DNA of 64,000 nt. Origin: Flavobacterium xueshanense (lineage in GTDB: Bacteria > Bacteroidota > Bacteroidia > Flavobacteriales > Flavobacteriaceae). Positions 1-8,093 of this stretch are shown piece after piece (position 1 is the first letter of the stretch; every line of letters starts with the position of its first letter). The DNA lies in the NCBI RefSeq assembly GCF_900112975.1, contig NZ_FONQ01000006.1, positions 62,001 through 126,000 of the forward strand, read 5' to 3'. The translations under genes and the position numbers were made by a program. The notes under the pieces are model-generated. The model searched no databases. It saw only the letters and a program-made list of their open reading frames with translations, and was not told the DNA's origin.

Positions 1-50
1 CATCAGTTGGCGGACAAAAATTTAAGTTTAATAAAATGTGATAAAAACTA

Positions 51-89
51 AAACGGCTGAAAAAATTTTCTCAGCCGTTTTGGTTTTTT
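51..89. terminator. Hairpin terminator, possibly bidirectional
   Basis: A perfect 10-bp stem (AAACGGCTGA, 51-60, with TCAGCCGTTT, 71-80) is followed by a T-rich run at 83-89. It would end a plus-strand gene lying left of the window and may also serve the minus-strand gene ending at 100. The first 50 bases show only short open frames that could be the tail of that left-hand gene; the frame cannot be decided. Confidence 0.75.
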
Positions 90-99
90 ACTGATTAAA

Positions 100-585
100 T
101 CATTTCTTTTTCTTCTCTAATATAATGTACTTTTTGAATACATATTTCCAAGGCATGAAAAGTATCGGTATAATAATTCCTATGAACATATACGCCATTT
201 CTTCTGCTGGTGAACCTTTTAGCGTGCCTGCGGACCATAAAGGATGTGCGACAACAATAAGCCAAAGTCCTTTGTAGAAAATCATAAAAAGCATAATGGG
301 TAACATTCGCAACGTATGGAATACTCCTAAAAGTGCCAATGTTGAATAAGCAGCCCAAGTACACCAAGCAACAGCTTTTATGGGGTCCCATGCACCTTCA
401 TGTGTAAGAATAAACTTCCAGGAATCTGTAGCAACAAAAACAAACATTAACGCGAAAAACAGCCGCATCACATAAATATTGATTCTGCGAACCCCTTCGT
501 AGTTTTCGTAGTCCGGAACAAAAATGTTTTTGATACTGAACTTTGATGACTTTTGCTGTTGTGACACTTGTTCTGTTGTGTTCAT
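100..585 (-). CDS. Hypothetical four-helix membrane protein
   Basis: 161 residues. After a hydrophilic N-terminus of about 35 residues there are about four hydrophobic stretches (roughly residues 38-55, 70-90, 92-112 and 130-148), and the protein ends in a lysine-rich tail, so it is an integral inner-membrane protein. The layout resembles small DoxX-like membrane proteins, but I do not recognise a family signature and assign no function. It lies 45 bp downstream of the HEPN gene on the same strand, so co-transcription is possible. The ATG at 585 is the only good start. Confidence 0.7.
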   Translation of the reverse strand: MNTTEQVSQQQKSSKFSIKNIFVPDYENYEGVRRINIYVMRLFFALMFVFVATDSWKFILTHEGAWDPIKAVAWCTWAAYSTLALLGVFHTLRMLPIMLFMIFYKGLWLIVVAHPLWSAGTLKGSPAEEMAYMFIGIIIPILFMPWKYVFKKYIILEKKKK

Positions 586-630
586 ATTTTTTCCGGTTGG
601 TTTTTATTGCGAGCGCGATCGGGTTAAATT

Positions 631-1224
631 TTAATCTAAATGTTTACAAATTAGCTCATCTATATTAATAATATATTTTTTAAGCGCTATGATGTTTTCA
701 GTCAAATCTTTATTAGAAACATCTGATGCTTCATCATTGTGATGAAGAATTTTATTTCTTTTCACAACGATTGAATTTATAGCTTCTTTTTGTATGTTGA
801 ATTCTGAATTTTTTTCAAGTTCAATTCCAAATTTTTTAAATAAATCTCTTGTTTTGAAAGGGTTTCCTGAAATGGAATCATCTAAGTCTTTCTTTTTTAT
901 TTCCAGTTTGAGGCTTTTAAATTTTAAATCTGTTTCTTTAATATCTTTTTTTGCACCTAAACCCCACAAAATTAAGTTATGTGGCAATTTTGCAGAAACT
1001 AATTTGGCATTTGTGTCATCAACTATGGTCATTAATGAATCTTTTAAGTAAGATTCCAGATATGCACACATCGTTATTAAAAATGCTTTAGTGAAAAAAT
1101 TAGCATTATCATAAATTAGCGAATCCGGTGGATCGGAAATTATACGACTATTTGTATCCTCAATAATTGACGACAACTTCTCTAACTGCAAAATATATGA
1201 TTCTTTGTACGGCGTTTTATCCAT
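631..1224 (-). CDS. HEPN-domain protein (MAE_28990/MAE_18760-like), putative RNase
   Basis: 197 residues, mostly helical. Near the C-terminus it carries R156-NKIL-H161, which fits the R-x4-6-H catalytic motif of HEPN ribonucleases. The N-terminal half (a helix around residues 45-65 with an AYLES segment) resembles the MAE_28990/MAE_18760-type HEPN family. HEPN proteins are often RNA-cleaving effectors in toxin-antitoxin and defence systems. Its start overlaps the end of the DUF262 gene by 8 bp, which indicates translational coupling and a joint role. That it cleaves RNA here is inferred from the motif only. Confidence 0.7.
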   Translation of the reverse strand: MDKTPYKESYILQLEKLSSIIEDTNSRIISDPPDSLIYDNANFFTKAFLITMCAYLESYLKDSLMTIVDDTNAKLVSAKLPHNLILWGLGAKKDIKETDLKFKSLKLEIKKKDLDDSISGNPFKTRDLFKKFGIELEKNSEFNIQKEAINSIVVKRNKILHHNDEASDVSNKDLTENIIALKKYIINIDELICKHLD

Positions 1225-2251
1225 TAAGTGTTTCCAGTTTTTTAGTCCAAAGTTGACGTCTTATTAATATCGAATATTTAGACTGAAGTCCACCAGAGAG
1301 ACTCTTTGTGAAATTTGGTTCGTTACAAAGCTCATTGAACTTCGTCAATATGCTTGCTTTATGTTCGGTTAAAAACTCTATTGATAAGCCTTTAAAGCTC
1401 CACATTAACAAATCGTAATAAACTAAACTTTGTCTTTGCTTCGTTTTTGTTATATCAACAAAAGGATTATTATTAAATACGAATAAACATTTTTCGAGCG
1501 TTTCTGTAAAATCCTTTTTTAATTGATTAATTGTTGCTTCATCGGGGTTTTGATTTGTCTCAATATATTTGTCTAAATATTTTGAAAGTTTATTTTCATA
1601 ATCTCCCAAATCATTTTGCATCGCAAAAAAGCGTAATATCATTTCCTCTTGTTCGCGACTGTCTTTTTCTTTAGTGCCTGATTTTCCTTTACCAAATGCG
1701 TTAATAAAATGATGTCCGCCAAGTTCAATAAGTAAACTATCAAGATTTCCAGGATAAATAGCGTGTCTTATCTCTTGATCCGAAAGTTGAACAGCTCCTT
1801 GATTTAAACGAGCGAAAATTTCTTTGACAAGTTCTTTAGGATTTTCTTTTCTAAGAATAACGCATCGAATTGTTGTGCTTTCAAGTTCATTTTTATAATC
1901 TCCGAGTTCAGAAAACAATTTTCCCTCTAACTCTCGAAAAACGGTCATTCTTTCAAGTTTAAATTCATCATTAAAGAATTTTTTGATAGTGGTTATTCTT
2001 TGGACACCATCAATAACATCGTGATATCCGTTATCATTTTCCGCGAAATAACAAGCCGGTAATGGAATTCTCATTAGACAGGATTCAATAAATTTTGAGG
2101 ATCTTTCATTTCCATCTTTATCCCACTTATATTTTCTTTGGAACTCTGGATTTAATATTAATTTAGGAGGGTTTGAATTTGCTCGCTGAATTAATGTTTC
2201 GAAAGGATAATCAATCGGATAAAGATTTAAAACTTTACTGGTATCGCTCAT
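1217..2251 (-). CDS. DUF262 (ParB/Srx-like, GmrS-type) domain protein
   Basis: 344 residues. The N-terminal 120 residues match the DUF262 fold: an NPEFQRKYKW segment at about 34-43 and DGVQR at 81-85, the position of the usual DGQQR motif. The family is related to ParB/Srx nucleotide-hydrolysing domains and forms the N-terminal half of GmrSD-type restriction enzymes. The C-terminal GmrD-type HNH part is absent here; the rest is helical and charged. It is the first gene of a two-gene unit with the overlapping HEPN gene, so it may be the sensor or regulator of that effector. Confidence 0.8.
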   Translation of the reverse strand: MSDTSKVLNLYPIDYPFETLIQRANSNPPKLILNPEFQRKYKWDKDGNERSSKFIESCLMRIPLPACYFAENDNGYHDVIDGVQRITTIKKFFNDEFKLERMTVFRELEGKLFSELGDYKNELESTTIRCVILRKENPKELVKEIFARLNQGAVQLSDQEIRHAIYPGNLDSLLIELGGHHFINAFGKGKSGTKEKDSREQEEMILRFFAMQNDLGDYENKLSKYLDKYIETNQNPDEATINQLKKDFTETLEKCLFVFNNNPFVDITKTKQRQSLVYYDLLMWSFKGLSIEFLTEHKASILTKFNELCNEPNFTKSLSGGLQSKYSILIRRQLWTKKLETLNG

Positions 2252-2760
2252 TTGTTTGGTTTTAGCTGTGGAATATAATTAAAATTTACTGATTACCCGA
2301 TTTCTTAAAGCATATCAGCTAACTTCTGTTTACTCGCTACTTTGTAGCGACTATAGGTCCATATTTGTTTAATATGTACTATAATTTATTTTTTATGCTA
2401 ACCAAACATAATGATTTTACTTACAGTAAACTAATTTAGAATAAAAAGAATTTCGACTGCGCTCGATTTTACATTAATTCAAATTATTTCCATAAAAAAC
2501 ACTAATAATTACTTTTCAGTCGGTTTGTTTTTTAGAATAAATCCTAAAATCCATCATCAGAAACACTCTCAATTCCTTCTAAATCTTAATAGGCAAACTC
2601 CCTTTTTCTTCAGACCAAATAGTACTTCTTATTGCTGTTTGGTGCTGTTATTTTTTAGAATTAGTTTAAAAAAAATCTAAAAAATAATGGTTTCCTGTGA
2701 TGCTTTCTTGGTTGTTTTTAGTATTTTGGCAGTAGAATCATTTATAATTAACTGATTAGT
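2252..2760. other. Gene-free divergent spacer
   Basis: This 509-bp AT-rich spacer separates the divergent DUF262 and SH3-domain genes. No convincing reading frame or RNA was seen. A weak promoter-like GTATTTTG lies at about 2719-2726, some 35 bases before the 2761 start. Its first base deviates from TAnnTTTG. Confidence 0.4.
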
Positions 2761-3669
2761 ATGAAATATAGAGTCGCTACTCCGTCATTAAATCTAAGAG
2801 ATTTTCCGGCAACGCAGGATAATTCCAAAATTTTAATACAAATACCTTTTAGACATACCGTTAAATTAATTGAAAAAACAGCATCAGATTGGTGGAAAGT
2901 AAAGCTTTTGAACACTGAAAAAGAGGGGTTTGTGTTTTCAAAAGACATCGAGCTTGTCGATGAAACTAATCAAAAAAGTATGGATATCGAAGTACCCAAT
3001 TTTGAGCCGGGTGCCGTAGCAAGTCTGGACAGTAAAGAGGAAACGTACAAACCTATTGGCGATCCTTCAATTCCGTTTAGAGATTTAACGAGTCTGGAGT
3101 CTAAACTGAGATCAATTCGTAAGATAATTACCGTGCTAAATGTTTCAAAAAGTTTCCGGTATCAGAAAGACGCATCGGATACTTATTGCAATATTTATAC
3201 TTTTGATTATTGTTTTTTTGCCAAAGTCTATATCCCCAGACTGAGATGGACTGATAAGGCAATTGAGCAACTGGAGAAAGGGAACGAAGTATCATTGGTT
3301 TTTGATGAAACGGTAAGGCCTTTTTATTCCAATTATATCTACGATTGGTTTTTGCAATCGGGAAGTGAGTTTGGTTGGGAAAGAATCGATGATGTTGATG
3401 AACTTCAAAAGAAAGTAAATGCTAATGGAGGAGTAGGAATCATCTGTGCCAAAAGATTTATCCTGAATAAATCAGGGCATATTGTAGTGGTCGTTCCGGA
3501 AACGGATACTGATAAAGCCTTTAGGAAAGACGGCAAAGTCATTTATCCGTTGCAATCGCAAGCAGGAGCGGATAATTACAATTATTTTTCAGAAATCAGA
3601 AAAGATTGGTGGGACAATAAAGATCCGGAAAAAGGATATGCGGCTGCAATCTTTTATTATCACGAATAG
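2761..3669 (+). CDS. SH3-like plus cysteine-peptidase-like protein
   Basis: 302 residues with no signal peptide. Residues 1-68 form a bacterial SH3-like domain (LNLRDFPA near the start and DWWKVK at 43-48), as in cell-wall-binding proteins. The region from about 138 has DTYCNIYTFDY with Cys143 and, near 239-245, SGHIVVVVP with His240. This order and spacing recall papain-like CHAP/NlpC-type amidases, in which TYCN supplies the nucleophile. The inferred role is peptidoglycan cleavage, or a secreted effector exported by a non-Sec route. Another peptidase function is possible. It stands alone and is followed by a hairpin at 3697. Confidence 0.55.
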   Translation: MKYRVATPSLNLRDFPATQDNSKILIQIPFRHTVKLIEKTASDWWKVKLLNTEKEGFVFSKDIELVDETNQKSMDIEVPNFEPGAVASLDSKEETYKPIGDPSIPFRDLTSLESKLRSIRKIITVLNVSKSFRYQKDASDTYCNIYTFDYCFFAKVYIPRLRWTDKAIEQLEKGNEVSLVFDETVRPFYSNYIYDWFLQSGSEFGWERIDDVDELQKKVNANGGVGIICAKRFILNKSGHIVVVVPETDTDKAFRKDGKVIYPLQSQAGADNYNYFSEIRKDWWDNKDPEKGYAAAIFYYHE

Positions 3670-3696
3670 TTTTAAAAAAAAAACCGTATTAATAAA

Positions 3697-3733
3697 TACC
3701 CTTCTTGCGGGCTTACAGTCAACAAGAAGGGTA
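3697..3733. terminator. Strong hairpin between convergent genes
   Basis: A perfect 11-bp stem (TACCCTTCTTG at 3697-3707 with CAAGAAGGGTA at 3723-3733) with a 15-base loop lies between two convergent genes. There is no T-run right after it on the plus strand. On the minus strand a run of Ts (plus-strand A-run at about 3672-3683) follows at a distance. It probably ends one or both genes. Confidence 0.5.
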
Positions 3734-3782
3734 ATTGTATAGAGCTTATTCTAAAAAGACAACTTGCATTTGTGATGCATGC

Positions 3783-5192
3783 TTATTTTTTAATTAGTAA
3801 AGAACTACAAAAGCCTTTTTCATAATAGGTAGCGTGTAAACTGCTGAATATTTGATCGTAAATTTCTAAAGGATCATTCGATTCTATCGTAATAGACAAT
3901 ATGTTTTCTAAAAGGCCGATGAATTTTGATGGTACATGCGTTTCCTTGCCGTGGATAATAGATTCGTAGACAAAGTTATTCCATTCCAAATCGCAAATCG
4001 GATTTTCGATTTCGTTTAACAAGGCATGATCCATAATAAAAACAAGAAAATTCAAAACCTCCTGTAAGTGCTTTTCATCGAAATAATCAAATATTCGAAA
4101 TTCAATGCCATGATTTTTGTGCTTGTGAAAATTGATGTCTAGCCCAATTTTATCAATTTTTTCATAATCTGATATTTCAGAATAGCGGTTCACCCACCAC
4201 AGCGGATTCTCATGCATCGGATGTTCGTCAAAATTCATCTGGACGATTTTCCCTGTTTTCATTACATTGGTGTCATAGGTTCCAACCCCAATGTATCTCG
4301 ACATGGCACATCGTTGTGATGCTTTTGTTAAATTGACGCTGCTGTCATTGTGCGATAAATAATCAGAAGAACCGAATTTTATCATAAATAATGGGCTCAA
4401 CCATTGGAATAATCGAATTGCTCTCTGGTGTTTTTTTATAAAACCTATTTTGTCTTTAATTTCACCATCTTTATTTAACTCAGTAGGAATAGTTAAATTG
4501 AAGTGATAGGTCATATTATTAAAAACAGAATAATTAGTGTTGTTTGAAATAAATATCGCAAAAGGATGGTTTTTAGAACATATTTTTATAGTGCCATATT
4601 CCGTAAAGATTTTATCTTTATCAAAGGCGCTTTGTAAGTTGTTTATGAAACCTTGTTTTATTGTTGCCAGTTCAGCAATGGCCGAGTCAATATCTGTTTT
4701 GTAAAATTTTTGCGTAACAAATTCAACTGTGTCACCGTCAAAAATGAATTCTTTTTGAAGCTCGTCTATAAAATAAGGATTGTTTTTTTGTAATATTTCA
4801 AAGATACTTTCCCCTGAATATTCAGGATTTGGTTCATTATCTATGGGGTCAAAAGTCTTATGTTGGTTGTTGATGTCCGTTTTTGTAAACGAATGGGAGT
4901 TCATCAGTACCGGCAAATAATATTCTTTATCGGATAGTATTTTCAGCAATGAATTCTGGTATATGTTTTCTTTGTAATTCTTAAAATGATTAACACTATA
5001 CTTTTCATGAAGTCCTTTAGTCAGTAAAAAATCTTTGTCAACCACACGATGGTTTTCAAACTCTAAATAACATTCATTTTCGATTCCTACGCCCCAATAC
5101 AAATCATTTGACTTATATTGATTCCTATAATCTTTGTGCTTATCCAATAATTCAATTTCAAAACTAACAGCATTCATGCTATGATCCGTCAT
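3783..5192 (-). CDS. Putative GCS/amidoligase-like carboxylate-amine ligase
   Basis: 469 residues, soluble, no signal peptide. I do not recognise it with certainty. Several features suit the glutamate-cysteine-ligase / glutamine-synthetase-like fold: an early GVGIENE motif (about residues 34-40), a central MTYHFNLTIP strand with a histidine and asparagine where metal/ATP ligands usually sit, an SPLFMIKFGSS segment, and a late GIEFRIFDYF strand followed by a helix. If right, the enzyme would form an amide bond between an acid and an amine using ATP. The substrate cannot be guessed. It faces the SH3/peptidase-like gene convergently. Confidence 0.4.
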   Translation of the reverse strand: MTDHSMNAVSFEIELLDKHKDYRNQYKSNDLYWGVGIENECYLEFENHRVVDKDFLLTKGLHEKYSVNHFKNYKENIYQNSLLKILSDKEYYLPVLMNSHSFTKTDINNQHKTFDPIDNEPNPEYSGESIFEILQKNNPYFIDELQKEFIFDGDTVEFVTQKFYKTDIDSAIAELATIKQGFINNLQSAFDKDKIFTEYGTIKICSKNHPFAIFISNNTNYSVFNNMTYHFNLTIPTELNKDGEIKDKIGFIKKHQRAIRLFQWLSPLFMIKFGSSDYLSHNDSSVNLTKASQRCAMSRYIGVGTYDTNVMKTGKIVQMNFDEHPMHENPLWWVNRYSEISDYEKIDKIGLDINFHKHKNHGIEFRIFDYFDEKHLQEVLNFLVFIMDHALLNEIENPICDLEWNNFVYESIIHGKETHVPSKFIGLLENILSITIESNDPLEIYDQIFSSLHATYYEKGFCSSLLIKK

Positions 5193-5657
5193 AAACTTTT
5201 TTCTCCTTCTTTTAATAAATTATGTTGATATGGGAAGCTACTTTATCAGGTAGTTTTTTTGAAGTATTTTTTAGTCCGTTGAATTTTTAGTTAAAATTCA
5301 AACAGCTTCTCAAATACTTAGTTGTTTTTTTAATGGGGTTCAGGTTTGTTTTTTTACTCGCAAAAGACCTGAATAGAGACAACTCAATTTTTTTGCAAAA
5401 TTAGGTATAATTTAAATCATATTCAAGCTATATTTTCAGATATGGAATTTTATTTTTTTGTGGAGTAAGGTATTGTTTTGCTTCTCTGTAAAATACTCAT
5501 AATTATATATTTAAAATGAAAGTCTAAAACGCGTAGAATTGTTTTGTGGTTCCAAAATACAAGTTTAGAACCACTTTATAACTAGACTTATTTAGCGACA
5601 AAAAAACAGCTAAAATTGGATTCTTAGTCGTTTTTTATTTGATTGGACAAACATTTT
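5193..5657. other. Gene-free spacer with hairpins
   Basis: A 465-bp AT-rich spacer. It contains a small hairpin followed by seven Ts at about 5232-5261 (CTAC / GTAG stem) and a 7-bp stem GTGGTTC / GAACCAC at about 5546-5574. The second may help end the threonine operon, which stops at 5658 on the minus strand. No reading frame is convincing. Confidence 0.4.
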
Positions 5658-6947
5658 TTATTCCAAAAAAGCTTTCAAATCCTCATACGTTTTAATTTTT
5701 ACGCTCACTTTTTCCTTTCCCAATACGCTTTCAATTTGTGTAGGAATCGGAAGTTTTACATTTAATGTTGGTTCTACGGTGTCTAAAAACTTAATTGGGT
5801 GAGCGGTTTCTAAGAAAATACCAATCGCATTCGGGTGATTTTGTAATTCTTTTTTCAAACCCAAATAACCAACAGCTCCGTGCGGTTCTGCGATGTAACC
5901 ATCGGTATTGTAAATGGTTTTCATAGCTTCAATCGTTTCTGCATCAGAGAACATAAACGAAGAAAAATCTTTTTTGAATTGTTCCAAATCATTTAGGTAC
6001 ATTTCCTGAATTCGGATAAAATTACTTGGATTTCCCACATCCATCGCATTCGAAATTGTCGCTTTGGAAGGTTTTGGGTCATAAATTCCGTTTTCTAAAA
6101 ACCGTGGAACTGTATCATTTAGATTCGTAGCCGCTACAAAATGTTCGATTGGCAATCCCATTTTTTTTGCAATAATGCCCGCGCAAATATTTCCGAAATT
6201 CCCACTTGGGCATGAGAAAACTAACGGTTTGTTTTGTTTTTTTAATGTTTTATACGCAAAGAAGAAATAAAACATTTGCGGTAACCAACGCGCGATATTT
6301 ATCGAATTCGCCGAAGTCAGGTTTTTATGTTTTAGACTTTCGTCCAAGAATGCTTTTTTGACCATATCCTGACAATCATCAAAAACACCATCCACTTCAA
6401 GCGCTTTTATATTCTGTCCTAAAGTGGTCAATTGTCGTTCCTGAATATCGCTCACTTTTCCGGATGGATAAAGTATAATCACTTCTACACCTTTTACGCC
6501 AAGGAAACCACTTGCTACAGCACCACCGGTATCACCAGAAGTAGCTACAAGAACGGTATTTTTACTGTCTTTGTTGTCTTTATTGAAATAACCCAAACAA
6601 CGAGACATGAAACGCGCGCCTACATCTTTGAAAGCCATAGTTGGACCATGAAACAATTCAAGGGAATAAATGTTTTTTTCCACTTCAACCACAGGGAAAT
6701 CAAAACACAACGTTTCGGCAATGATTTGTTTTAAAGTGGCTTCTGGGATTTCGTCGCCCACAAATTGTTGAATCGATTCAAAGGCAATTTCTTCATTGCT
6801 CTTATTTTCGATAGCATCAAAAAAAGTGGGAGGCAAAGGCAATATCGTTTCCGGAAAATATAATCCTTTATCAATGGCTAATCCTTGAATTACAGCTTCT
6901 TGAAAAGAAACTTTGGGTGCGTTATGGTTTAAACTGTAATATTTCAT
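5658..6947 (-). CDS. thrC: Threonine synthase
   Basis: Catalyses O-phosphohomoserine to threonine with pyridoxal phosphate, the last step of threonine synthesis in the cytosol. The protein is 429 residues when started at the ATG at 6947 (MKYYSLNHNAP), the family's usual beginning. The upstream in-frame ATG at 6974 adds nine atypical residues. HGPTMAFKD holds the PLP lysine at Lys107; the SGDTGGAVASGF phosphate loop and the SANSINIARWLPQ segment are present. It is the third gene of thrA-thrB-thrC, 128 bp after thrB. Confidence 0.97.
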   Translation of the reverse strand: MKYYSLNHNAPKVSFQEAVIQGLAIDKGLYFPETILPLPPTFFDAIENKSNEEIAFESIQQFVGDEIPEATLKQIIAETLCFDFPVVEVEKNIYSLELFHGPTMAFKDVGARFMSRCLGYFNKDNKDSKNTVLVATSGDTGGAVASGFLGVKGVEVIILYPSGKVSDIQERQLTTLGQNIKALEVDGVFDDCQDMVKKAFLDESLKHKNLTSANSINIARWLPQMFYFFFAYKTLKKQNKPLVFSCPSGNFGNICAGIIAKKMGLPIEHFVAATNLNDTVPRFLENGIYDPKPSKATISNAMDVGNPSNFIRIQEMYLNDLEQFKKDFSSFMFSDAETIEAMKTIYNTDGYIAEPHGAVGYLGLKKELQNHPNAIGIFLETAHPIKFLDTVEPTLNVKLPIPTQIESVLGKEKVSVKIKTYEDLKAFLE

Positions 6948-7062
6948 TGTGTTTAGTAGTTGTAGAATCCTCAACCCAATCCTGCCCGAAGGGAAGGTAG
7001 ATCAAACTGGATTCAGAATGTATTTATTGTAATTTTAAAATCACTATGTTTTTTCTTTTATT

Positions 7063-7084
7063 CCCCTTTCGGGGGTTAGGGGGC
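7063..7084. repeat. Short GC-rich hairpin overlapping the end of thrB
   Basis: On the minus strand the sequence reads GCCCCCTAACCCCCGAAAGGGG. It forms a CCCC/GGGG hairpin and supplies the thrB stop codon (TAA). GC-rich elements of this kind ending genes are common between genes in flavobacteria. A related short hairpin, CCTGCCC-GAA-GGGAAGG, lies in the same thrB-thrC spacer at about 6980-6997. Confidence 0.5.
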
Positions 7085-8002
7085 TATTATTTTCATTCCT
7101 TCATCATTCACTTTAGAAACGTGAATTTCATACGGCAAATTCATTTCGTCGTATACGGCGCTCATGGCTTTGGCGATTTTATCAGCGATTTCCTTTCCTT
7201 TGCTTAAAGCAAAAATAGAGGGACCGGAACCTGAAATCCCAGAACCTAAAGCTCCGTTTTCTAAAGCAGTTTGCTTGATTAAATCAAATCCGGGAATCAA
7301 AACACTTCGCAACGGTTCTACGATTTCGTCATGTAACGACCGACCGATTAAATCGTAATCTTTGGTATACAATCCTGCGATTAATCCGCCCACATTTCCC
7401 CATTGCATAATAGCGCTTTTCAAGGAAACCGTTTGCTTCAATACCGAACGCGCATCCGATGTTTTCAACTCAATTTGAGGGTGAACCACTGTGGCATACA
7501 ATTCTGAAGGACTTTCTATTTTGATAATGTCCAAAGGATTTGAACTTCTTACCAACGTAAAGCCCCCCAAAAGGGCAGGAGCAACGTTATCGGCATGGGC
7601 GTTTCCGCTAGCTAGTTTTTCGCCTTGCATGGCAAATTGAACCAACTCTTTTCGAGTAAATGGACGTCCCAATAACTCATTGATTCCAAAAACCGCTCCA
7701 GCTGAACTGGCGGCACTACTCCCAATTCCGCTTCCGGCTTTGATGTGTTTGTAGATTTCGATTTCAAATCCAAATTCTGTTTCAATGGCTTCCAGCATTG
7801 ATAAAGCAGATACTCCAGCTACATTTTTTTCGGTTTCTAAAGGCAAGTCGGCACCCACAATTTTAGTGATGCGAATCCCTTTTATATTTGATTTTCGAAT
7901 AATCATTTCGTCACCCGCAGTTTCTAAACACAGTCCGAGGACATCAAATCCGCAGGAAAGATTAGCTATTGTAGCAGGACAAAATATTTTTATTTCATTC
8001 AT
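7076..8002 (-). CDS. thrB: Homoserine kinase
   Basis: Phosphorylates homoserine with ATP, feeding threonine synthase. The protein is 308 residues from the ATG at 8002 (MNEIKIFCPATIANLSCGFD), the standard GHMP-kinase N-terminus. The 13 residues upstream in the longer frame are not family-like. The GHMP ATP-binding motif GSGIGSSAASS lies at about 90-100 and the C-terminal GSGISGSGPS motif is present. It is the middle gene of the thr operon. The last codons and the stop lie inside a short GC-rich repeat. Confidence 0.96.
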   Translation of the reverse strand: MNEIKIFCPATIANLSCGFDVLGLCLETAGDEMIIRKSNIKGIRITKIVGADLPLETEKNVAGVSALSMLEAIETEFGFEIEIYKHIKAGSGIGSSAASSAGAVFGINELLGRPFTRKELVQFAMQGEKLASGNAHADNVAPALLGGFTLVRSSNPLDIIKIESPSELYATVVHPQIELKTSDARSVLKQTVSLKSAIMQWGNVGGLIAGLYTKDYDLIGRSLHDEIVEPLRSVLIPGFDLIKQTALENGALGSGISGSGPSIFALSKGKEIADKIAKAMSAVYDEMNLPYEIHVSKVNDEGMKIIAP

Positions 8003-8060
8003 AGTTTTTATTTTTTTTGCCAGTAAGGCATAAAGACACAATGTTTTTTATCCATTTTTA

Positions 8061-8091
8061 AACTGAAAACTGCGACTTTACACTGACCACT
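8061..8091. repeat. Intergenic repeat related to the one at 54409
   Basis: Between thrA and thrB. Read on the minus strand it begins AGTGGTCAGTGTAAAGTCGC and aligns with the start of the repeat at 54409-54431 (AGTATTCAGTTTACAGTCGC). Two copies 46 kb apart suggest a dispersed intergenic repeat family with CAGT periodicity. Confidence 0.5.
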
Positions 8092-8093
8092 AA

